Shown piece by piece: positions 52,756-62,553 of a DNA stretch of 64,000 bases. Made by a program: the position numbers and the translations under genes. Source of the DNA: Hyphobacterium sp. CCMP332 (GTDB lineage: Bacteria; Bacteroidota; Bacteroidia; Cytophagales; CCMP332); contig CP058647.1 in the NCBI GenBank assembly GCA_014323545.1, positions 2,334,001 through 2,398,000 on the forward strand, in the 5' to 3' direction. Each line of letters opens with the position of its first letter. The first letter of the stretch is position 1. The notes under the pieces were generated by a model. The model made no database searches. It was not told the origin of the DNA and worked only from the letters and a program-made list of their open reading frames with translations.

Positions 52756-53803
52756 AAAAGGTGTCTGAATAAGCTCCGATGGAATAATTTTTTATTATCT
52801 GTTTTCTTCCTGATTTTCCGAACTTGTCTCTTAAGTCTTTGTTGTTGAGAAGTTTTTCAAGAGCTTGAAGCCACTCTTCATCACCATTACATAAAAATCC
52901 AGAAGAATTTTGAATAACAATTTTGTCATTAGGTGCGAGATTTGTCGAAACTGCCGGAATTTCAAGCGCCTGATATTGTATGAGTTTAAAACCACATTTG
53001 CCTTTTGTCCATTCATTGACCGGCAATGGCATGATACCTATGTCAATTTCATTCAGGTCACGGATTTCATTTTCTTTATTCCATTTTCTGTATTCCATAA
53101 AAGGAAGTGAAAATTCAGGTGGCTGATTTGAAATAAATAAAAAACGAAAGGGAGAGTTATCATGCAGCTTTGTAAGAACCGGTAAAATTGGATTCACATA
53201 GGATGAAGTGGAATGAGAACCCGTCCAGCCAATTGTTATTTGATTTGAACTTTGCTTTTGAGGGATATATGATTTATCTGTGTTTACAACCGTAGGCAAT
53301 AAAATCACATGATTATTAAATTCTCTGGCTTTTTGAGCCAGATAGGCATTTCCAGCAGCAATTTTATATGACCATTTGCAGATTGAAATAAATTTTTGAC
53401 TCCATTTTAAGCCCGCTGAAATTTTGTTTTGATCAGAAGTATTTTTTAACCAAATGGCATCATCAAAATCAAAAATGATTTTCTTTCTCAATACTTTGGC
53501 AAGAACCCATTCAAATACAGGCGGGCCCAAAGGGCTGGCTTCCCTGTGAATCAGAATGAAATCTGATGAAAGGCATTCAATCAAATCTCCGAATCTTTTT
53601 ACAAAGCCCATAAGTACATAAAAGAACTTGCTAATGGTATATCCGGGAAGATATAATCTTTGATAGGCACTTTCTGATAAAAAAGGCTTGATCGAAAATT
53701 CAACATCCTCTTGATTGGAATTTAGTACAAAAGCCTCAATTCTAAATCTTTGCGAAGGGGCAAGACCTATTGGATATGGACATAAGACACTAATCTTTTT
53801 CAA
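52739..53803 (-). CDS. Glycosyltransferase (GT4-like)
   Basis: 354 residues. The N-terminal SVLCPYPIGLAPSQRFRIEA is typical of a family of Bacteroidota glycosyltransferases that precede GT4-fold domains. The acceptor side holds KIIFDFDDAIWLKNTSDQNK, and ITIGWTGSHSTSSYVNP then DIGIMPLPVNEWTKGKCGFK in the donor domain match the GT4 nucleotide-sugar region. It is the last gene of the surface-polysaccharide operon. It overlaps the next gene upstream by 14 bp and a convergent membrane gene by 17 bp. Confidence 0.85.
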   Translation of the reverse strand: MKKISVLCPYPIGLAPSQRFRIEAFVLNSNQEDVEFSIKPFLSESAYQRLYLPGYTISKFFYVLMGFVKRFGDLIECLSSDFILIHREASPLGPPVFEWVLAKVLRKKIIFDFDDAIWLKNTSDQNKISAGLKWSQKFISICKWSYKIAAGNAYLAQKAREFNNHVILLPTVVNTDKSYIPQKQSSNQITIGWTGSHSTSSYVNPILPVLTKLHDNSPFRFLFISNQPPEFSLPFMEYRKWNKENEIRDLNEIDIGIMPLPVNEWTKGKCGFKLIQYQALEIPAVSTNLAPNDKIVIQNSSGFLCNGDEEWLQALEKLLNNKDLRDKFGKSGRKQIIKNYSIGAYSDTFFKLFS

Positions 53804-54983
53804 TTTTCTGTATTATATTTTGATAGGCCTTTATTGTGAAATCAAATCCTCGAAAGGTTTTTGCCAAAGGCATTATCTGCTCAGCCCATTTGTATCTATT
53901 TTTACTGTTAAAAATTCCCATAAATTTTTCCACCGAATGCTTTAAATCATTCAGATCAATAATAGAGCCTACATTTTTTTCTGTAATTATTCTTGAATCG
54001 TCACCGATGTCTTCCGTGATTAAAACAGGCAATCCATTCGCCCAGTATTCACCGGTTTTTATCGGTGAACAATACTTCCTATGGGGACTTGGTCTCACCG
54101 TCACAAGGCCGTAATCTGCGGCAGATAGATAATTCGGGACCTCATGGTGATCTACTTTTAAAATGGCAATATTTTGAAAGTTAATTTTGTGCCTTTTCAA
54201 CAAATCCATTATTTCACTTTTATCCATGGGCGATAAGATGATAAAATAGAATTGATCTTTCAGATGATTTTTTAATTCTTTTATGAGCTCAAAAAATTCT
54301 TCTTTTAAATAGATATCGCCAAATTTACCCACGTAGATACCAACCTTTTTATCTTTGTCAATCTTTAGATTTAATCTGGTTTTATCTCTCATTTCAGAAT
54401 TAAATTCAAATTCAGAATGGTCGACCGCACAGGGCGCCAGATAAACATCCCTTTTAATGCCCTCTTCGATTAACTTTTTTTGATAATTGATGGATACCGG
54501 CAATAGGGCCAATGCCTGATTTTTTATTCTCTGTTCCCATCTTTTTTCCAGAATATAACTCAGCGAATATTTTGACCAAACTTTTGATTCCAGCATGTAT
54601 TCTGCATGTGGTTCAAAGGATTCTACAATAAATGGCACATTGCTATTTTTGCTTATACTAAGTGCCAATGCACCTGCAGGAGCACCACGACAAATTAATA
54701 CATCAATCCCATTGTCTTGAATTCGTCTATTTATCAGCAGAGGGAATTTTAAAAAGTCTGATAGCTTGTTCAGAAATCTTATTTTTCTGAATGTTGAAAC
54801 AAGTGGAACATGTATAATTTTCTGATTCTTAAATTGTTCTATTTCAAATTCTGATCGCTCAATGGTAAATAAGAATATTTCGGATACTTCATGGAATGAA
54901 GCTAATATTTCAATATTTGGAAAAACACTTGCTTTGGTCAGTCCATCTTCTATACCCCAATATGACAGGTATGCAATTTTCAT
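53790..54983 (-). CDS. GT4-family glycosyltransferase
   Basis: 397 residues. A GT-B fold is implied by AYLSYWGIEDGLTKASVFPN, the C-terminal VGIYVGKFGDIYLKEEFF and the donor-binding region SAADYGLVTVRPSPHRKY. GALALSISKNSNVPF lies between. GEYWANGLPVLITEDIGDDS is the typical end of the donor domain. Donor and acceptor are unknown. Operon member; overlaps both neighbours. Confidence 0.85.
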   Translation of the reverse strand: MKIAYLSYWGIEDGLTKASVFPNIEILASFHEVSEIFLFTIERSEFEIEQFKNQKIIHVPLVSTFRKIRFLNKLSDFLKFPLLINRRIQDNGIDVLICRGAPAGALALSISKNSNVPFIVESFEPHAEYMLESKVWSKYSLSYILEKRWEQRIKNQALALLPVSINYQKKLIEEGIKRDVYLAPCAVDHSEFEFNSEMRDKTRLNLKIDKDKKVGIYVGKFGDIYLKEEFFELIKELKNHLKDQFYFIILSPMDKSEIMDLLKRHKINFQNIAILKVDHHEVPNYLSAADYGLVTVRPSPHRKYCSPIKTGEYWANGLPVLITEDIGDDSRIITEKNVGSIIDLNDLKHSVEKFMGIFNSKNRYKWAEQIMPLAKTFRGFDFTIKAYQNIIQKIEKD

Positions 54984-55795
54984 TTATTTAGATAAACTGA
55001 AATTGCCGAAAAAATGTCAAAATCCCTCAAATAAGCCTTTACCATCATGTATTTTATTTTTTTCTTAATAGTTATGAGTTGAGAAGCAGATATTTCTTCC
55101 ATTCGGGACAATTCCGATATTAAGATCTCATAGCCTTTTTCAAGTCCTTTGAGATTTTTCATTGCAGATTCATTGCCACTTCTGTATTTTAATATTACCT
55201 CTTCTGTATAATCGTATTTGCCACCATTTCTGGCTGCCTCAATATAATACAGCAAATCTTCAGCATGCGACATCGATTCATTTAGTTGAATTCCCTTAAT
55301 ACCTGATTTGCGAATCATCCAGGTGGGCCCGAAAAATGTTTTTCCGTTTAAATTAACAAGATCATTAAAAGGCTCCCCGCGAAATGAGGGTTTCCAGGAT
55401 TTTTGCAAATTATTTAATTGACTGTCATAAACTTCAACCGAACCGTCTACAAACATAATTTCTTCAGACCTTTTAAAAATTTCTATTCTGGATTCTAAAC
55501 TGTCTATGGTAAATACATCATCGGCATCCAAGAAACAGATATAGTTTCCTTCGGATAGCTTCACGCCTTTATTTCTGGCAGAAGATACGCCTTCATTAAT
55601 TTGATTTACCCTTTTGATACGTTCATCTGTAAAACTGTCGATGATACTTTGACTTTGATCATTGCTTCCGTCGTTGATGATGATCAATTCCCAATCCTGC
55701 CAACTCTGATTAAGAACAGATTTTATGCTCTCCCCAACAAATTGTTCAGCATTAAAAACCGGCATTATGACAGATATTTTCCCTTTCGAATTCAT
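54980..55795 (-). CDS. GT2-family glycosyltransferase
   Basis: 271 residues. GT-A fold with SVIMPVFNAEQFVGESIKSV (8-27), the metal-binding Asp90-Ala-Asp92-Asp93 (FLDADDVF) and a catalytic-type acid near GMSHAED (ESMSHAEDLLYYIE). Inverting transfer of a sugar from a nucleotide donor is expected. It lies 5 bp from the sulfotransferase gene and overlaps the GT4 gene downstream by 4 bp. Confidence 0.9.
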   Translation of the reverse strand: MNSKGKISVIMPVFNAEQFVGESIKSVLNQSWQDWELIIINDGSNDQSQSIIDSFTDERIKRVNQINEGVSSARNKGVKLSEGNYICFLDADDVFTIDSLESRIEIFKRSEEIMFVDGSVEVYDSQLNNLQKSWKPSFRGEPFNDLVNLNGKTFFGPTWMIRKSGIKGIQLNESMSHAEDLLYYIEAARNGGKYDYTEEVILKYRSGNESAMKNLKGLEKGYEILISELSRMEEISASQLITIKKKIKYMMVKAYLRDFDIFSAISVYLNK

Positions 55796-55800
55796 ACTAT

Positions 55801-56592
55801 CTAATCGGATAATTTTTGTAGTTCTGTATAGATTAATTGTGAATTTTCATCGGGGGTGAAATTAAAACCTTCACTCTTTTTACTGATATATTTTTCTTCG
55901 TAGAAATCTTCGAAAGGGATTAATTTTAAATCCATACCGAGCAATTCATTCACCTTCTTTTCAAAAATTTCAGGATTAGAAATTAATACGTCAATATCAA
56001 ATAACAGAACCTCATCGGGCGTAACATTCTTAATATTCAGAAGTTTTTCATTGTACAGGGCGTAGGTTTTGGAAAATATCTTAACCCATTTTGATTTGTT
56101 CAGGTCTATATCCAGATACCATTCCAATTTTTTTATGGGGTTTCTGGTGTAATACCATTTATTTTTTTTCAACCTTTTATACAAGGAATCTATAACCAAT
56201 TCTGGTTTTCTGTAAATTCCAATGATCTTTAAATTAGGAATGAGTTGTTTATATGTGTCAAGAAATAAACTGGTTCGTGGTTCTTTCCATGACCAAAGTT
56301 CCATGTTCATCCTGTCTTGAATAATTGCCTTGGCAATTTCAATTTCTTTGTCCTTAAATTCGAAATTGTTTCGATCGATGGTAAGCCCTGAACGATGAAA
56401 ACCCTCCCTTTCAAGAACTTTTGAATGAAATTCCAAAAACTCCTCATCTTCAAAATGCCCTTTGGGATTAGAACTCGCCGCTTTGAGAAGCGAATGGCCA
56501 AAGAAAATCCCGGAACTGTGCATCCAGCCTGCAATCAGCGAAGTTCCCGATCGGTGCATTCCTGCAATACAGAATGGTGTGGATGTCTTCAT
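55801..56592 (-). CDS. Sulfotransferase family protein
   Basis: 263 residues. The N-terminal PAPS-binding loop is GMHRSGTSLIAGWMHSSG (11-28), the standard 5'-phosphosulfate-binding pattern. The 3'-phosphate-binding region is approximated by YRKPELVIDSL. Such enzymes move sulfate from PAPS to carbohydrate hydroxyls. Between two GT2 genes and in the same operon as a second sulfotransferase, it is likely to decorate the surface glycan. The acceptor is unknown. Confidence 0.85.
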   Translation of the reverse strand: MKTSTPFCIAGMHRSGTSLIAGWMHSSGIFFGHSLLKAASSNPKGHFEDEEFLEFHSKVLEREGFHRSGLTIDRNNFEFKDKEIEIAKAIIQDRMNMELWSWKEPRTSLFLDTYKQLIPNLKIIGIYRKPELVIDSLYKRLKKNKWYYTRNPIKKLEWYLDIDLNKSKWVKIFSKTYALYNEKLLNIKNVTPDEVLLFDIDVLISNPEIFEKKVNELLGMDLKLIPFEDFYEEKYISKKSEGFNFTPDENSQLIYTELQKLSD

Positions 56593-57569
56593 TTTTGTCT
56601 AAAATACTTGATTCTCAATTGTTTTTTGTTTGAACCCCATTTACGGTTCATTGCCGGAATTTTGACAAAGAAATAGTCCAGTAGCACAAAATTACCCTTA
56701 ATCCTCATCAACTCGTATTTATTTTTGCGAAGCATGAAATAAGGATATAAAAGTGGAGAGCTTAGAATATTGATGAATAAAGCTAAGATAAAGACCAGGT
56801 AAGAAGCGATGCTCGTTTTGTATAATGAAAATGCAAAAGACAGAAAGTTTTGCTGATAGGCTTTTTCAGGATTACTGCTTTTCCCCATGAAGTGAATGAC
56901 ACAGGCACCGGTCCAGTAATAAATATTAAAATGCTTGCCTACGCGATTCCGGCATAGTTCAGTTTCTTCGGAGTACATAAAAATATCGGGATCAAAAGGT
57001 TTTACCTTATCAAATACACCCGCTCGAAAAAACATAAATGCCCCGCTGACGCCACTTACAAAATGATCTGTTTTAATTAATTGAGTTTTCTTTCCGGACA
57101 GGGCATTCAAAAATGGATTACTTCTAATCAGAAGCTGGAGTTTTGAATTTTTGTAAAAAACCGAATTTTGATGATCTCCATTTTCATAAATCAATTTACA
57201 GCCCATCAGCCCGATGTTATGGCTTTGCGCAAAATCGGAATTCATAAATTCCACACATTTATCAAGAGCCTGATCTTTAATAATGGTATCTGAGTTTAAT
57301 AACAATATGTATTTGCCGCTGGCCTTTTCTATTCCAAGATTATTTGCCGCTCCAAATCCGATGTTCTCTTTATTATTAATGAGTTTAACTTCAGGAAATC
57401 GCTTAGAAATCTGCTGTGGATTTTCTTTGCTTGCATTATCGATTACTATTATTTCAAATTGATGGGTATTGGTTTCCTTATAAATGGATTCAATACAATT
57501 TATTGTCAAAGCCATTGTATTGTAATTGATGATGACTATGGATAAATCCATTTTTTGAAATTCAGACAT
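56589..57569 (-). CDS. GT2 glycosyltransferase (rhamnosyltransferase-like)
   Basis: 326 residues. SIVIINYNTMALTINCIESI, the DXD-like Asn92-Ser-Asp94 (LLNSDTI), VSGVSGAFMFFRAGVF and MYSEETELC (about 215-225) are typical of WbbL/GT2 rhamnosyltransferases. A hydrophobic helix pair near 260-285 suggests membrane contact. Probable role is transfer of a deoxysugar to a lipid-linked chain. A second possible start is Met7. Overlaps both neighbours by a few bases. Confidence 0.88.
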   Translation of the reverse strand: MSEFQKMDLSIVIINYNTMALTINCIESIYKETNTHQFEIIVIDNASKENPQQISKRFPEVKLINNKENIGFGAANNLGIEKASGKYILLLNSDTIIKDQALDKCVEFMNSDFAQSHNIGLMGCKLIYENGDHQNSVFYKNSKLQLLIRSNPFLNALSGKKTQLIKTDHFVSGVSGAFMFFRAGVFDKVKPFDPDIFMYSEETELCRNRVGKHFNIYYWTGACVIHFMGKSSNPEKAYQQNFLSFAFSLYKTSIASYLVFILALFINILSSPLLYPYFMLRKNKYELMRIKGNFVLLDYFFVKIPAMNRKWGSNKKQLRIKYFRQK

Positions 57570-58620
57570 TAATGTTCTCCAAAATTTGCTCTATCTCTTC
57601 TATTCTTTTATTGTAAGTGTTTTTTGAAGCGTATTCAATGCGCCTTTGCTTCAATGCGACGTCTTCCGACTTAGTGATTGTATTCTGAATAGCATTTTTA
57701 TAGTCTTCTAAATTGTGACATTGAATTAGCAATTCAGATTTTTTATAATCTGAAAATGGATTGCAAATCACCGGCTTCCCCGAAGATAAAAACTCGAGAA
57801 TTTTATGCGAATTGGTCAATTGCTCCGGATACTTTTCATCATCGTAAAATATGAATAAAAAATCAGCCGAACTCATAAGAACGGCCAAGTCTTTTTTATC
57901 TTTAAATCCCGCAAAATAGATATTTTCAGCAATGGGGGCTTTATCCGGCTTGGGGCCAAAATGAATAAAATCTATGCAATCAAAGTGATTATAAATTTTT
58001 TCAGCCAGTTTCCAATTGATATAGGGACTGTTCATGTTCCCAAATGTCAGGGCCTTGATTTTATTTTTTCCCGGCAAATCTGAATTGGAATCCTTAATAA
58101 TTTCTTTCAGAAATAATTCGTCAATTGCATGTGGAATCAGGTATGATTGTTGATTGTATTTTTTTTGTCTATTGAAAATATTTTCACTGACCGCAAAATT
58201 AATGTCTGCTGTACTTGCGGCCCTTGCAAACAAGAAATCCTGACTTTTATCTACGATGTGTGAAATATTTAATCTCATTCTTTCATTATCAAAATCGGCA
58301 AAAACGGAATTGTCAAAGGACCATAAAATATCCAATGTGCATCCTGTTATTTTTTCAATTTTTTCTAACAATGATCGTTGAATTTTTTTTCTAATGGCTT
58401 TAGGATAAAATCTAAACCCTTTTGGAAATCCCTTGTATGTGACTTTAAACAAATTATTTATTGATGTTGTGTTTATCGCGTATTCATTTTCGGGTGGACC
58501 GAGAAAGTAAACCCGATTGTTCCTTTTTGCCAATTCGATGGCATAATGATGTTTTGAAATTTGAATATGCTCCCATGCCTCAGGGGAAATAATTAATATG
58601 TTTCTATCAGTCAGATTCAT
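57562..58620 (-). CDS. Glycosyltransferase (GT4-like)
   Basis: 352 residues from the ATG at 58620; an upstream TTG at 58644 would add eight residues but overlap the next gene more. Segments ILIISPEAWEHIQISKHHYA, ILWSFDNSVFADFDNERM and the donor domain IKALTFGNMNSPYINWKLAE, with ILEFLSSGKPVICNPFSDYK, indicate a GT-B fold. No E-x7-E motif is visible in the usual place, so the donor class is less sure. Operon member with an 8-bp overlap downstream. Confidence 0.8.
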   Translation of the reverse strand: MNLTDRNILIISPEAWEHIQISKHHYAIELAKRNNRVYFLGPPENEYAINTTSINNLFKVTYKGFPKGFRFYPKAIRKKIQRSLLEKIEKITGCTLDILWSFDNSVFADFDNERMRLNISHIVDKSQDFLFARAASTADINFAVSENIFNRQKKYNQQSYLIPHAIDELFLKEIIKDSNSDLPGKNKIKALTFGNMNSPYINWKLAEKIYNHFDCIDFIHFGPKPDKAPIAENIYFAGFKDKKDLAVLMSSADFLFIFYDDEKYPEQLTNSHKILEFLSSGKPVICNPFSDYKKSELLIQCHNLEDYKNAIQNTITKSEDVALKQRRIEYASKNTYNKRIEEIEQILENINV

Positions 58621-59710
58621 TGATGACTGATTTAAGCGTGTCAAAATATTTTTTACCTATGGTCTTTTTATCATAAGGATTTGACCTTGTAGCAGAATCC
58701 TTGAATTTGCCTTCTAAAAAGGTTTTTATCGCATTGTACCAGCTTTCTTCATTATTTTCTACAAGTAAACCCTTATCTGAAACTACTTCGGGCAATGCAC
58801 CGACATTTGATGCAATAACGGGTAGACCGCAGGCCAAAGCTTCAGCACAAACGACTGAAAAGGTTTCATAGGCACTGGGGTGAAGGAATGCCTCACTAGA
58901 TCGCATAATCTCGCCAATCTCCTCACTATTTTTTGCTCCCAAAAGGGTAATATTATTTTGAACTTGATTTTCAATGATCCATTTCTCAATACTTTTTATC
59001 AATGGCCCGGATCCAATTATTGACAATTGAATATCCCGATTTGATTCTAGATGTTTTTTGAATGCTTTTAGAACCAGAAAAGGTCTTTTTGGAGACTTCC
59101 AAAAACTGCACATCAGAAAATTGTTGCTGCTTTTTTCATTCAATTTCGAGGGGTAAAACACTTTTGAATCTACAATATTCGGAATGACAAAAGATTTGAA
59201 TTGACAGTTTGAAAATGAGCGAATATCCTTAATTAGTGTTTCAGATACCGCAGCCAATGGCAGATTCTGACAAAAGATGTTTTTTATCTGCGGCAATTCT
59301 TTCTTGATGCCAAAATTATTTTTGTAAGCACTCCAATGTTCAGAGATTAAAACCGGTTTTTGAACTTTCTTTTTTAAATATTTCCAATATACCAACATGG
59401 GATAGGCGATATGGAAATTGATGACATCAAATTTTTCAGAATACCTGTTTATCACAAGTTTTCGGAACAACCAGATGAAATGGATCAATTCAACAATTGA
59501 CCAAAAATAAAAGGGTGTATATAGAATTGTTTGATCCAAAATTTCAGATCTGGATCGCTCTATTTTAAATTTAGACGATTTAACAACTTCGAAATGAAGA
59601 ATTTTATTTTCTGCAAATAAGCCTAATGCTTCAATTTGTTTTTTTATAAATACAGCCCGAGTTGTATTTTTTTTAATTGGATACCAACATGTTATATGAA
59701 GGACTTTCAA
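58607..59710 (-). CDS. GT4-family glycosyltransferase
   Basis: 367 residues. Acceptor domain begins VLHITCWYPIKKNTTRAVFI; the donor domain carries the retaining E-x7-E motif Glu282/Glu290 (YETFSVVCAEALACGLPVI). LISEHWSAYKNN and SIIGSGPLIKSIEKW support a GT-B fold. It works in the same operon as the sulfotransferase upstream (5 bp gap). Sugar specificity is not deducible. Confidence 0.92.
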   Translation of the reverse strand: MKVLHITCWYPIKKNTTRAVFIKKQIEALGLFAENKILHFEVVKSSKFKIERSRSEILDQTILYTPFYFWSIVELIHFIWLFRKLVINRYSEKFDVINFHIAYPMLVYWKYLKKKVQKPVLISEHWSAYKNNFGIKKELPQIKNIFCQNLPLAAVSETLIKDIRSFSNCQFKSFVIPNIVDSKVFYPSKLNEKSSNNFLMCSFWKSPKRPFLVLKAFKKHLESNRDIQLSIIGSGPLIKSIEKWIIENQVQNNITLLGAKNSEEIGEIMRSSEAFLHPSAYETFSVVCAEALACGLPVIASNVGALPEVVSDKGLLVENNEESWYNAIKTFLEGKFKDSATRSNPYDKKTIGKKYFDTLKSVINESD

Positions 59711-59715
59711 TAGGA

Positions 59716-60669
59716 TTATAAATATAAGTACAATCTGTTGCGAAGATAAGTCTTAATCGTTTCTCCTTTTGCTTTATTGTAAGCAGATTGCTTTAATTGA
59801 AAGGATTCATAATCCCATTTTTTTATATGTTCCGACAATTTAGAATTAACAAGTGCGGCTTCAATGGGAAATATTTCCTTTTTCCATCGGTTCATATTTT
59901 GATTTGAAATATTCTTCATTTCATTGGAATACATACTGTTACCTGCCCATTCATCTCCCATAGAACTCGGTTTTAAAAGTATTGGATCAAAAGGGATATT
60001 AATTTTTTGCATCAGTTCCTGCATGGTATTTTCAGCTTCTAAAATCAGGGCTTCATATTTTATAATAAAATAATCCGAAATGATGTTTACATTATTTAAA
60101 GCATAGGAAAATGAGAGATTTATACTTTCCACCAATTCCGGAAGAGAAGGAAAATTTGCTCTTGTTTTGAATTTTCTCAAAGAGACAAGATTGGCATAGG
60201 GGTTTCTTAAAATATGAATAAATATGCTATTGGGGTAAAGCATTTTGAGATAAGAGGCATATTGAAAATTTTCGACAGATTTTTCAACTATGCTATGTCC
60301 TTCCTTAAAATTCAATTCCAGAGCTTCAAAAATGCTTTTACACATGTATTCAAAAGCTTTTGGCATGTCTTTGTTATTCAGTTTATTTTTATGTGCTTCT
60401 AAAATCTCAAAATTGATTTTACCAGCTACATTAATATCTGAATAGGTAGATTTGGATTCATTGTATTCTTTAAGAAGCTTAAAAAGGGAATCGTAAAAAT
60501 TTAAATTATGATTGTCATTTTTCCGCAATGGGTATATTCCCGATATCCCTAAATGTTCTATAAAATGGGACTCAATTGGGACCACATTTAAATCAGGATG
60601 GCCATCAAAAAGACTACGCAATAATGAAGTTCCGGATTTATGACAACCCAGAATAAAAATATACCTCAT
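59716..60669 (-). CDS. Sulfotransferase family protein
   Basis: 317 residues from the ATG at 60669; an upstream GTG at 60702 overlaps the next gene. The PAPS loop GCHKSGTSLLRSLFDGHP is at 8-25, and IHILRNPYANLVSLRKFKTR resembles the 3'-phosphate-binding strand. VEKSVENFQYASYL is also typical. It sulfates an unknown acceptor, most likely a sugar or lipid of the surface polysaccharide. Two bases separate it from the GT2 gene upstream. Confidence 0.88.
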   Translation of the reverse strand: MRYIFILGCHKSGTSLLRSLFDGHPDLNVVPIESHFIEHLGISGIYPLRKNDNHNLNFYDSLFKLLKEYNESKSTYSDINVAGKINFEILEAHKNKLNNKDMPKAFEYMCKSIFEALELNFKEGHSIVEKSVENFQYASYLKMLYPNSIFIHILRNPYANLVSLRKFKTRANFPSLPELVESINLSFSYALNNVNIISDYFIIKYEALILEAENTMQELMQKINIPFDPILLKPSSMGDEWAGNSMYSNEMKNISNQNMNRWKKEIFPIEAALVNSKLSEHIKKWDYESFQLKQSAYNKAKGETIKTYLRNRLYLYL

Positions 60670-60671
60670 AA

Positions 60672-61628
60672 TTAAATTTTGAATACCGATTTTCGGACAC
60701 AATATAGAAAAGTACGGTAATTAATAATGCGAAAAGGATCAATCGCAATGGCTTTGAAAGATTGTGAAATGGCTGCCCGGAAAAAATTGAAATACATATT
60801 ATGCGCCGCAGATTTACGATAGATTAATCCCTTATCGATGCGATACGGTTTTTCCAATTGTTTTAAAAACTGTTCAAAAGCGCTTCTATCCGACTTCATC
60901 AAAGAATCAGAATAATCCTCCGAATGCATTCTTTCATTGTGAAGAAATTCAATGGCCTTCATTCCTTCAAATTTTAAAAAATCATAACCTTGTTTTGAAA
61001 GAGATGCTGGGTGGTTTCTGTAATAATATAAGGCTTCGTTCAAATTGTCGACAGGAAAGCGTTCAGTAATACGCACTGCCAGATCAACATCTTCCTTGTT
61101 TCTAAAAAAGCGATAAAGCCCTCCCACTTGTTCCACGACATCTTTTTGAATCATCATTGTCGGGCCGTGAAACTGACTGACTTTTAAAAAATTTTGTTTA
61201 ATCACTTCAATATCATTGGGCATTTTAATGGTCTGAAGGATTTTCCCGCTTTCTGTAAGATTTACAAAATCGGTACCGCACATAGCCAGTGACTTACTTT
61301 TTATAAATTGTAACTGTTTCGCAAAGCGATCCTTATGGGAATAGTCATCAGCATCATGAATGCTTACAAAGTCTCCTTTGGCAAGTGTAAAAAGGCGATT
61401 ACAAGTATTGATTTTTCCTTTGTTAGAAGAATTATGACTTCGAATGATCCGATGGTCGGAAAAACTGTCAATAATAGACTTTGTATTATCTGAGGATCCA
61501 TCGTCTGCTATTAATAATTCAAAGTCTTCAAAACTTTGATTTAAAATACTTTCGATTGCCTGCTGTATGAATTTTTCAGAATTATAAGCAGAAAGTAAGA
61601 CCGATAAACCGGGTTTATTTGAAGGCAT
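60672..61628 (-). CDS. GT2-family glycosyltransferase
   Basis: 318 residues. GT-A signature SVLLSAYNSEKFIQQAIESI (9-28), ADDGSSDNT (41-49) and metal motif Asp92-Ala-Asp94-Asp95. RNKEDVDLAVRITERFPVDN and LYYYRNHPASLS are typical of GT2 enzymes of capsule and O-antigen loci. Overlaps the FkbM gene by 14 bp. Confidence 0.9.
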   Translation of the reverse strand: MPSNKPGLSVLLSAYNSEKFIQQAIESILNQSFEDFELLIADDGSSDNTKSIIDSFSDHRIIRSHNSSNKGKINTCNRLFTLAKGDFVSIHDADDYSHKDRFAKQLQFIKSKSLAMCGTDFVNLTESGKILQTIKMPNDIEVIKQNFLKVSQFHGPTMMIQKDVVEQVGGLYRFFRNKEDVDLAVRITERFPVDNLNEALYYYRNHPASLSKQGYDFLKFEGMKAIEFLHNERMHSEDYSDSLMKSDRSAFEQFLKQLEKPYRIDKGLIYRKSAAHNMYFNFFRAAISQSFKAIAIDPFRIINYRTFLYCVRKSVFKI

Positions 61629-62553
61629 AGATCATTCCGACTTTTTTGCTTTTTGAATTAAAGCTCAGTAAGCTAAAGCCATTGGATTTTAGTTTTTTAA
61701 CAATCTCATCCGGTCCTCTTTTATGCCATTCCATCAATATGCACTTAACCGGTTTCAAAAGAGCTTCATTCAATGATCTAAAAATATCATATTCAGAACC
61801 TTCACAATCGATTTTCAACACTAAAGGAGAATCGGGGTTTTCTTCAATAATTCTTTCAAGTTCTGTATTAAAATCCCGAAGCTCAAGTTTTTCTTTCTTT
61901 GAAGACTCAATTTGATCCAAAACTAAATCCGTTCCCCAGATTCCCGTTCTTCCGCGATGATCAGAAGAATATTCAACTTCTATTTCTTCGTTTTTCGAAG
62001 ACATTCCATAGTTATAAAATTCGATTTTGTTTTGGAGATTTTTATTGAGTCCAATATTCAATTTTGCAATTTCAAATGTTGGCTTAAACGGCTCGTAGGC
62101 ATATATTTTCCTGACAAATTCTTTTGTAGAAAAGAAGAGTGAAGCCATTCCAACGTTCATTCCCACATCCATTACAACACATTCATTTAATTGGAGGCTA
62201 TCGAGATTATAAGTGCCGTCTATCCAAATTTCCTTTATTATAAATATTTCTTCGGCCGTGTAAACGTCAATTTTGAGTTCATCTATCAGGCAATAGATAT
62301 GCCCTTCAGACACCAGGATTTTTATATTATCCTGTTCTGACAGTTTTTGAAATATATTTATATTTTGAAGGAGGAAAGCATGCTTATTGATATCAAATTT
62401 ATTTGAATCGCCTTTGATTGAGAATGTTTCCTTGTCTAATAAAATTATTTCTTCATATCGATTTATGTCAGCGATTCGCTTTTCAATTTCATCGGATGAA
62501 AAGTGATATTTTAATTTTTGTTTAATTCGATATTTAATACCCGATTTGCTCAA
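61615..62553 (-). CDS. FkbM-family SAM-dependent methyltransferase
   Basis: 312 residues from a TTG; its codon overlaps the TGA of wzt (TTGA) and no ATG lies upstream of the conserved part. The SAM-binding motif VVMDVGMNVGMASLF is at 126-140, followed by YAYEPFKPTFEIAKLNIGLN and LKIDCEGSEYDIFRSL, all FkbM hallmarks. It O-methylates a sugar hydroxyl, possibly capping the polysaccharide chain that Wzt recognises for export. Only the family is certain. Confidence 0.88.
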   Translation of the reverse strand: MSKSGIKYRIKQKLKYHFSSDEIEKRIADINRYEEIILLDKETFSIKGDSNKFDINKHAFLLQNINIFQKLSEQDNIKILVSEGHIYCLIDELKIDVYTAEEIFIIKEIWIDGTYNLDSLQLNECVVMDVGMNVGMASLFFSTKEFVRKIYAYEPFKPTFEIAKLNIGLNKNLQNKIEFYNYGMSSKNEEIEVEYSSDHRGRTGIWGTDLVLDQIESSKKEKLELRDFNTELERIIEENPDSPLVLKIDCEGSEYDIFRSLNEALLKPVKCILMEWHKRGPDEIVKKLKSNGFSLLSFNSKSKKVGMIYAFK

